A DNA stretch of 64,000 nucleotides from Lottia gigantea (Eukaryota > Mollusca > Gastropoda > Lottiidae), in assembly GCF_000327385.1 (NCBI RefSeq), contig NW_008707617.1, positions 2,164,546-2,228,545 on the forward strand. The letters are read 5' to 3'. The translations under genes and the position numbers were made by a program. Below are positions 1 to 64,000 of the stretch, one piece after another (position 1 is the stretch's first letter; the number at the start of each line of letters is the position of its first letter). The notes under the pieces were generated by a model. It was not told where the DNA came from and did no database searches. It was given only the letters and a program-made list of their open reading frames with translations.

Positions 1-299
1 TTCATATCTTCTACGCCTGTTGATTATTTTGTGAGCGTACATTATAACATTGGTGAGAATTTTCAATGTAATTTTTTCGTTTATGATTTATGAAGTGTGT
101 TAAAGCTACATAACTGATTCAATTTTTTCATAACCTTACTTATCTTTTTATTTTAAGAATAAAGCATGTGTCTTGAATATACTATTATTATGACAAAATA
201 TGACCAATTTTAGTTGAACATTAAGAGAGCTATTGCATTTCCCCTATTCATCTTCACTGGGATAAACAAGGAGTTAAAATTTTCGTTCACATTTCACTA

Positions 300-1090
300 T
301 AGGCACAATAAGGGACTGTAGTTTATATCTGATACTTGGTATGCATGTATATTTTTCTTGGTCAAGTAGGAATTTGGTAATAAACGTATGAACTTATTGC
401 CCTTGACTTAGTAAAACACGTATTTGGCTTGTGGACACGATAGAGGTTACAGTTTATAATATCTAAACTTATTGAAACAAACTTGATTGTGCAAGTATGT
501 ATTAATAAGACCAAGTTTAAAAAGACAATAAGTTGATTTTTGAGTTATTGCCCTTGACAAATCTGGTATACTATCTTAATGAAACTGGTTATGCCTTCAT
601 AATTATCACATTGAAAATATACAATATTGATAATATTTTAGTCTAGTTCAAAATTGACAATATTTTGTCTTTGACTCATTTACAGGGTGTAAAATTGCAT
701 CAATAATATCTGAAAGACTTCAGAGTTCATCCGCTTTTGATGAAATTGAAACAAAAGTGTAATATAGTATGTTGATAAGGCCTTGTTCTTGTTGGAATTT
801 GATTAAATGTTTTTGAGGTATGGACTGAATTTTAGAATATCTTGAAAATTGTAAGACATGAGAGCTGTGTGATTTTAATAATTTGATTTATTTGAGCTAC
901 TGCTATTGATTTTGAAAAATATTTTTGAAAAACTCAGTATGACTGACAGAAAGTTGTTAATAAATTCAAAAAAATAAATTGGTTTTGAAGATTTTAAATA
1001 TGATATTATTCATATTTTACTCACTAAAGACTCCAGCTATCTTTCATTTATGATGGTATCTCCCTTTTGAAATTGAACAGCATTCCTTGT
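300..1090 (+). repeat. pearl-like interspersed repeat, degenerate
   Basis: Carries diverged copies of the roughly 170-bp unit (TATTGCCCTTGACTTAG; TTGAGTTATTGCCCTTGAC) and then the family tail beginning GAGCTGTGTGATTTTAATAATTTG, shared with 20940 and, more weakly, 29240. No coding content. Confidence 0.7.
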
Positions 1091-1353
1091 ATTTTTTGAG
1101 CTCTCATAGTTCGGAATTATCTATTCTAATATGGTGATGTGCTTGTTCCTCCAGTAGTAAAGTTTCTAAACTGAAAGATAGAACTGAAATAAACCATTAA
1201 GAAATATGTCATATGTTGATCTATAGTACAAATATCCACGGCCTTATGAATATTGCTTATATTGTTTTTGAACCTAATTTCCGAATGATTGGGATGGAAG
1301 ACAATATCATTCTAAATAATTAGCAAATAACGATTAAATATTGCTTAAAACAC

Positions 1354-1424
1354 CGTCTTCATTAGCCCACATGGTGCAGAAAAGTAGGATGTAAAACTCC
1401 ATTCATTTTATTTCATTTCATTTG
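1354..1424 (+). mobile_element. SINE 3' end, 5'-truncated
   Basis: CGTCTTCATTAGCCCACATG...GTAAAACTCCATTCATTTTATTTCATTTCATTT matches the last third of the SINE at 60668-60901, including its ATTTC tail. Confidence 0.75.
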
Positions 1425-2410
1425 CTTAAAACATTATTGTAAAAATGATAATACAACAGACGTATTCCTTAGATAATTTTGCTCTAATGGTTCTAAAGTT
1501 CTTATATCTTTCCTCTACACTACACATGTCTCAATAATTCATATGAAGACTTGTCACCAAACCTGTTATTAGTTGTCTTCTTAATGTGACAGATGTTTTC
1601 TAAATGTATACTTATCACAATCTTCTAGCTTGGTCAATTCTCCTCATTATACACAATAAAGACATGTTTCACAGACAACAAGATCTGATAGGAACCAGCT
1701 TGTCTTGTAAAGATGTGTTAGAAAAATAAAGTAATAACAAGACAGAAGAAAATGCTCCCTCTTCCTGAACAGCTGGTGCCACTCTGCATTTGGCATCTAA
1801 TTTTTTTAGAGTCAACTTAGCAAGTATTGTGTTTTTATTGAAGAAAAAAGATGATACATCGATGCGACTCTCCCACTTGGTGTGTGAACTCCTTTTTGAT
1901 AACCTGATAAATCTCACCCTACCCAAAACATGAGCTTTTTTCATGGTGAAAATTGTCAAAAACTAGGGACCCAAAAACTCCTGTGAAAATCAACATTAAA
2001 TGTCTGGCCTTAAACCAAGTTCTGATATCAAAATATCACGTTGTAGGAACTGGATAAGGCCAGATTTATCGGGATAACTTTTTGAGTAAAACAGACTGAT
2101 AACATTCTCTTGAACTTATATCTATATTTGTTAAAGAAAAGTTCACATGAAATCATTGAACTTTTTTGAAGAATGCACTGATTTACACAGTATAGTTTTA
2201 AGTACTTGTCGAAAAAAAAATAATCTACTCAGATTTACACATTGCCAATTAGATACTCACCCTTGTAATCATAATCAAACATCTTTTCTTGATAGACAAA
2301 TCACTGCTAGTTTCAATTATGCTGATTAAGAACCGGAAATAAGTTAAAAGTTTCCTCTATCAAAGCAATTAGCTTGTGTAGTTATTTGTTTACTTACAAG
2401 AACTATTTGT
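1425..2410. other. non-coding, nothing recognised
   Basis: AT-rich sequence between repeats, presumably upstream intron of unc-13. Short open frames here show no similarity to any family I know. Confidence 0.5.
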
Positions 2411-2655
2411 TTTAAAGGGACAGATTCGCCATTTTGGGGTTCAATTGGATCTTGAATATCTGTAAGTAGTCATAAGAAGTACTACAAATATTGCATAATT
2501 CTTTCAAAAATATCTCAAACTTGGAATTTCACTGAATATGTCTCAATAAATGACAGTCTTCATCTTAATTTTCAAATGTGATAAGTCTGGACACACATGG
2601 ATATGAAGGCTAAAATATGAACTGTGAGCTATGAACACTATTACTAATTAATGAT
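2411..2655 (+). mobile_element. MITE family M1 (TTTAAAGGGACAGAT), copy
   Basis: Starts TTTAAAGGGACAGATTCGCC and shares the CATAATTC.TTCAAAA.TATCTCAAA and GGACACACATGGAT blocks with 26252-26600. Confidence 0.7.
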
Positions 2656-3740
2656 GATCGAAATTTGATAAAACTAATTTCTTGCTAAAAGTGAGGTATT
2701 CAATGTTTTAATTGCCATTGTTGCAAAATCGTACATGGCAAATATAGACCTATTGCGAACCATTTTAACCTTCTCAACCACTCCATTGATGACTTCTTGA
2801 TTATGCCTATTGAATCTGTAGGAGCTATTCCCAATATCACACTCAACACTGAAGATTACAGCTTGAGAGTTATTGGATGGACCAATATGTATCCTTACAT
2901 TAAATATCCAGCATGATAACCAAATTATCCCATTCATAGTAACATAACACAGTAAAAGTGCATCAATTATTGTTAAAAACCACTATAGGACCTTATAAGA
3001 AAAGAACCCCCAGAGACTGACAAAACAAAATCTTGAGTAAATATTTAGTTTATAGCAGACTTTTTTTTTCTTTTATACAATACTAAACTTAAAAATATAT
3101 AGTTCTAACTTCATGACCTAGGCCTGTGCTTTTATGGGAATTCTATTCTCGTATCACACTGACACTAATCAGCCGAGCTAAAAAAATCCTGTCTCTGAAA
3201 CTGAAGTATAATTGATCAAATGAATAGTGAAACTGTGAATGTGAGTGTGAAATTCCTTAAATAATGAAGGGGATAAGATTTGAAACGTTATAGACCCATT
3301 GCTAGGATCACTAACACAAAGCTATAAATGGTAAAAGTGGCCGCAGATGAGCATTAAGACTCTCTCTGTAATCCATTGGATAACACAAATTACACTGTAT
3401 TTACTATAATTCTACATAAAATTTGTTAGTTGTGACTTGAATAGCCAAATAAGACAAAAAAAATACTAGGAATAGTATAAAATAAAATATTGACATTTTG
3501 AAATGTCTCTGAAGAATAATAGACAATTATATTCACTAAGGCCTCCTGAATATGATTTATTGTATGACAATATTTTATTTCTCCAGGGATAACTTTTTCT
3601 CTTCTCTCTATCATTCTTTTCATTAAGGTTAGATAAATTTAGCTCATGTTGGTGTCTGATATGTGTTTGAAATTACGAAGTCAGGAACAGTTTTGTCATA
3701 TACCCACAGATCTTTATTAGGTTAAAGAAATACCCAACGC

Positions 3741-4455
3741 CTAAAGCCCAACGCAGACGAGGAACATTTTAAGCGAACAATCGTAAAAATTTTGTTTCGA
3801 TCATTTTTTTCACCGTCTGTAGATGTTCATGAGAATTGTTCGTGAAATCAAACATGTTTGATTTTTTTAAAATTGTTCGTCGTCTGCGTTAACCACGAAC
3901 ATTAGCGCCGAAACATTTATCGATGAAAGACCAATCAGCGATCGAAGCCAGACCACATGACACTCAAAATCGCGATGTGCAGTGAATCCATCAACACAAA
4001 ATTTTGGACTGTGGAGAAGGAGCAGATTTTAGTAGATATGTGGTCGCAATCTGCCTGTTTGTTTATGATTTCTTCGCCTGACTATTCAGATAGAAACAAG
4101 AAGTACACTGCGATGCAAGAAATAACACAAGCCCCGGAAACAACTGGTAAATTTACAAGGTTGCCGAACACACCCTGCTCTTTATGATGTTGTAGGGACC
4201 CAAATGCTACTATTTCGCCGTCTACGTTGGCGTCTTTTTTAAAATTAATAATATAGCAAACGCGATTTTACATTTTCTTCTGGACGTCGCCATTTTGAGG
4301 TCATGTGATTTTCCGTGGCAGTGGCGTATTGTTCGAGCTAAATGTTCGTCGTCTGCGGAATTATGTTTGTCGTCTGCGGATGACGGAAAACAAATATATT
4401 TGTTTGATGTTTTTGTTCGTCGACAGAAATGTTCGTCGTCTGCATTGGGCTTTAG
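3741..4455 (+). mobile_element. PIF/Harbinger-like deletion derivative with MADF exon remnant
   Basis: 715 bp bounded by an inverted repeat of about 29 bp: CTAAAGCCCAACGCAGACGA at the left and the complement of GTCGTCTGCATTGGGCTTTAG at the right. The motif GTTCGTCGTCTGC recurs at least three times near the ends. A 76-codon open frame at 3957-4187 begins with a segment like a MADF/SANT DNA-binding domain (FWTVEKEQILVDMWSQ, then SSPDYSDRNKKYTAMQEIT), as in the accessory protein of Harbinger transposons; a gtaaat donor follows at 4147. No transposase is present. A matching target duplication was not found. Confidence 0.7.
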
Positions 4456-5340
4456 AATCAACATAAAATTTCTCAAACTTGGTTAACAAGTTATATATTT
4501 ATCAGTTAGACTTACCAGGTTCCATGATTAAAGAATAAAATCTCTATATATGATGATATATCTATTAAACTTAAAATTTATTGACACACTTACTATGTTG
4601 AGAAAAAATTTTAAACTGGCAGAATTTTGTTGTTTGTTTGTTGTTTAAATGCATTATAACTTTTAAGGTACTTAAAGTATCCAAACAGGCCTAGTGGAAA
4701 ACTTAAGCAAAAAGATTTTCTTCGCTATGTTTAAAACTCCAGACTTCAATTTTTTGGACATCTCAAGTATCATGTGACTTATCACTTAAAATTTAAAAAC
4801 CTCTATTTTCAATAGGTTGTTTTATTCAACATCATACTACAAAAAGGCAGATATTCTCTTCATCGACTATAACTCTTGTTCTCATCCCCAAAGGTTAAGG
4901 TATCTTCATACGACACTTGAAAGATTAGAAAATTTCCACAAAATTAACACAAAATTGCAAATTTCAGATAGACCAACTTTTGATGTAAATGATATATTTG
5001 TGAAAATAAAACTTATGTTGATATTTGTGTCAAAAAATGAATTTTACAAGGTCATTGTTTTTGGCTGTCTTTTGATGCTTTCACATTATATGTCTAATTT
5101 CTACCTATAAACAGCAAATTTCATACCTCAGGGTTGGGGGAGAGTGGTCTGTGTCAGCCTATGAACATTTTAACCACACCTCGTATGAATTGCTCTAGTA
5201 TGCAAATTTCCAGAAGAATAGGGTTTTGCAGAATATATATGCAAATAGACTTTAACAAAGTCATGCTTCTATAGTTTATTTTAAGATATAGTTTATTGTA
5301 ATATTTGTTGTGATATATGTTGTTTTTTATATAATTCTAG
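4456..5340. other. intron, nothing recognised
   Basis: AT-rich sequence ending in a TTCTAG acceptor. I looked for the missing first C2A exon here and upstream and did not find it. Confidence 0.5.
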
Positions 5341-62076
<56,736 letters not shown>

Positions 62077-62699
62077 ATAATTGCCAAAAACTTGTTTCGT
62101 ATAAATGGAAGAAATTGCAACATGATATGCTTGTTGTTATGGTAATTTTCTTTCTGAAGAATCTGACCTATTGAGAAATTGAATAAGATCAAGATAGTAA
62201 ACAACATGTTTTTGTTCAGAATTATGAAGTGACAAATGCCATGAATTCAATCAGTTTGACGCTCAATATAATATTTGAGTGAAAGTAAATTGGCATGATG
62301 GATTGAAAAAGAAACATGAATATTTTACACAAATAACACCTGGCTTGGTACTGGGTCTTGTCAGTGGGATTATGAAACATTAATATTTTACACAAATAAC
62401 AACCGTCTTGGTACTGGGTCTTGGCAGTGGGATTATGAAACATTAATATTTTACACAAATAACAACTGTCTTGGTACTGGGTCTTAACTGGCAGTGGTCT
62501 TTCCTTAATTAGGCTTATTAATTGAAGAATGTAAAAGGTCCATTATCCAGTTTATAACCCAGGTTCATTTTGTTAAACAATATGAGCCTGATTATTGTAT
62601 GAATTAACCATGTGTGTCTGAAGCATATACATGTATTTTTTCCATGTATTAGTTTTTTTTAATTATTTATCTCATAAACAGAAAGAAATACTTTGTTAC
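62077..62699 (+). other. probable unc-13 3' UTR (proximal part)
   Basis: Non-coding sequence directly after the stop. It contains the 63-bp tandem repeat at 62311-62490. No AATAAA occurs before the foldback element at 62700; the first AATAAA noted is at 63875-63880 and an ATTAAA at 63326-63331, so the end of the transcript is undecided. Confidence 0.5.
62311..62490 (+). repeat. 63-bp tandem repeat in the unc-13 3' region
   Basis: Almost three copies; GAAACAT starts at 62311, 62374 and 62437. The unit contains ATTTTACACAAATAAC and CTTGGTACTGGGTCTT. Copies are nearly identical. Confidence 0.95.
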
Positions 62700-62992
62700 T
62701 TAAAGGGGTTGTAAAGAGGTTTTCTAAAAAAATTTATGCATATCAGGAACACTGAAAGCATCAATTTTCAAGCAGACATTCCTGCAATTCCACAAAAACT
62801 AGTTGTTTGATGAATGTCACTAATCATGAAATTTGCTTTATCACACAAAACTCTTTGCGATTATTGACGTCATCAAACACTTAGTTTTAGTAGAATTGCC
62901 ACAAACTTGGAAATTGGAATGGTGCAAATTGATGCTTTCAGTGTCCCCGAAAGGCATGAAAAAATTAGAAAAGCTCTTTACAATCCCTTTAA
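62700..62992. mobile_element. near-perfect foldback MITE (family M3)
   Basis: TTAAAGGGGTTGTAAAGAG at the left is inverted as CTCTTTACAATCCCTTTAA at the right. Inner arms also pair: ACACTGAAAGCATCAATTT with AAATTGATGCTTTCAGTGT. Flanking TTAA is compatible with a TTAA or TA duplication. Confidence 0.9.
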
Positions 62993-63639
62993 AGTATCAT
63001 TAAACAATCTGTCTAAATGTTATTCAGTAACAACATTACAAAAAGATAATTTTCATTAATTGTTTAGACAAATGTAATTTTTTGTCCAAATCGAGAAAGC
63101 AAATATGCAGAAAAATTGTTTCCTTTGTTACAAGGACCAAGATTTAGGAAACAAACTGCTGGGAAGGTTAATGTATTCCAATTATTTTCATCTGGTATAT
63201 TTTCTTGTGTTAACTTAAATGTAGAAATCACATGAAAACAGAATTACTATGTCTTGGATCAGTAATTTTCAAAGTTTTCTTTTTGTGATAACAAGTTTTT
63301 CACTCTTTTTACAATAACATCAGAAATTAAAAATCTTTTCATTTGAAGCTCTTAATCTTGGCGAGAACGCCCTTGAATAATTATATGCCTGGCAACACCT
63401 AGTGTCAGTATCCCATATTGGACGCATTGGCGTTTCTACGGAAAAAATTCTGACTCGGATTTCCCACATTGGACCACCTGGCCCATATAAAGATATAGGC
63501 TACTCGGTCCAAATTCGGTAATATTTCAATTTTGAGGTAAATGCAATGAAAAGGGGTTTGTTGTCCACTCAGCACCCAAATGGTAAGGGTTATGTCGGAG
63601 ATATGAAGTCTTTTTTTGCAATGTGGGAAATTTTGCCTA
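62993..63639. other. 3' flank, nothing recognised
   Basis: Becomes GC-richer and less intron-like after about 63360. No coding similarity or repeat shared with the rest of the window. Confidence 0.4.
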
Positions 63640-63843
63640 GGCAGCGGCGGTCTTAATCCTATTCCAACAGCCCCAGATATTTGTCACGGGGGTTTATTAT
63701 CTCATCCGCAAGACGTCAGTCAGTCCCACTGACAAGGGGGGACCCGGACAGAACATCCACCAAGTACGAAAGCATCCTCGACTGGGATTTGAACCCTGGA
63801 TCCCCTTACTAACAGTCAAATGACCACAGAGCCACCGCGGCAT
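63640..63843 (-). mobile_element. tRNA-derived SINE, second family
   Basis: On the minus strand it starts CCGCGGTGGCTCTGTGGTCA (A-box) and about 40 nt later has GGGTTCAAATCCC (B-box): correct order and spacing for a tRNA-derived promoter. The body (GTCAGTGGGACTGACTGACG) differs from the SINE at 60668. Confidence 0.8.
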
Positions 63844-64000
63844 AAATTGATTTCAAAACTAAATTGTAGGCCAAAATAAACTTAACCAAGCTTTAAAAAC
63901 AACCTAAATATAAAAAAAAAACAACACAATACTAGAAATGTGACAGTTTCGAGTGTCGCAACGAGACCTTTTGAAACTTCTAATCTGTTTTTCAACCTCA

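Noticed and set aside
4295-4486. 63-codon + strand frame with repeated SSAD
   Set aside because: Produced by the repeated GTTCGTCGTCTGC motif at the right end of the 3741-4455 element.
1-5340. Search for the missing first exon(s) of C2A
   Set aside because: Nothing resembling the expected N-terminal C2A strands with a phase-1 donor was found, so the exon is placed upstream of the window.
62222-62458. Minus-strand frame with repeated CKILMFHNPT
   Set aside because: It arises from the 63-bp tandem repeat, whose length is a multiple of three.

Overview
The window is eukaryotic, AT-rich and intron-dense, and carries essentially one host gene on the + strand: the presynaptic vesicle-priming factor unc-13 (Munc13). 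Its exons run from 5341 to a stop codon at 62074-62076. The protein resembles the arthropod and vertebrate long (Munc13-1-like) forms. The introns are packed with interspersed repeats of a kind familiar from bivalve molluscs (arrays containing 'GTTATTGCCCTTGACTTAG', pearl-like elements with internal tandem units, tRNA-headed SINEs with ATTTC tails). I therefore infer a bivalve or close lophotrochozoan relative; the species cannot be named from this.

Gene layout. I placed 40 consecutive exon positions, all GT-AG and phase-consistent, giving about 1,780 codons. The start codon and first half of the N-terminal C2A domain lie upstream of base 1. In order: second half of C2A (5341-5827), acidic and repeat-rich linker (10427-16514) ending in the calmodulin-binding helix, a lineage-variable linker (22127-26169), C1 diacylglycerol-binding domain (30814-31033), C1-C2B linker (31832-33231), Ca2+-binding C2B (35949-36731), MUN domain (36901-58505) and C-terminal C2C (59485-62076). 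Together these tether vesicles, respond to DAG, Ca2+ and calmodulin, and open syntaxin for SNARE assembly at active zones.

The most interesting host signal is alternative splicing built into the locus. Two homologous 107-nt exons (32489-32595 and 33125-33231), with the same phase and length, must be mutually exclusive and swap the C1-C2B linker. A 60-nt exon (12463-12522) is a duplicate of the start of the next exon (16346). There are also three places with paired in-frame splice donors, a candidate 9-nt microexon (28527-28535), and a 149-codon exon (22127) that may instead be an alternative first exon.

Introns and flanks hold degraded mobile DNA. A THAP/DDE_Tnp_4 DNA transposon of about 4.1 kb with long inverted ends (50233-54297) fills one intron. 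There is a Harbinger-like deletion derivative with a MADF-type exon remnant (3741-4455), a 269-bp MITE with TTA target duplication (10620-10888), several foldback MITE families, a reverse-transcriptase fragment (8244-8501), and at least four SINE copies, one inserted with a clear 14-bp target duplication into another repeat. Many pearl-like arrays and several minisatellites complete the picture. No other host gene, tRNA, rRNA or CRISPR array was found. Coordinates were read by eye and splice sites were judged by frame and homology; no alignment or transcript data were available.
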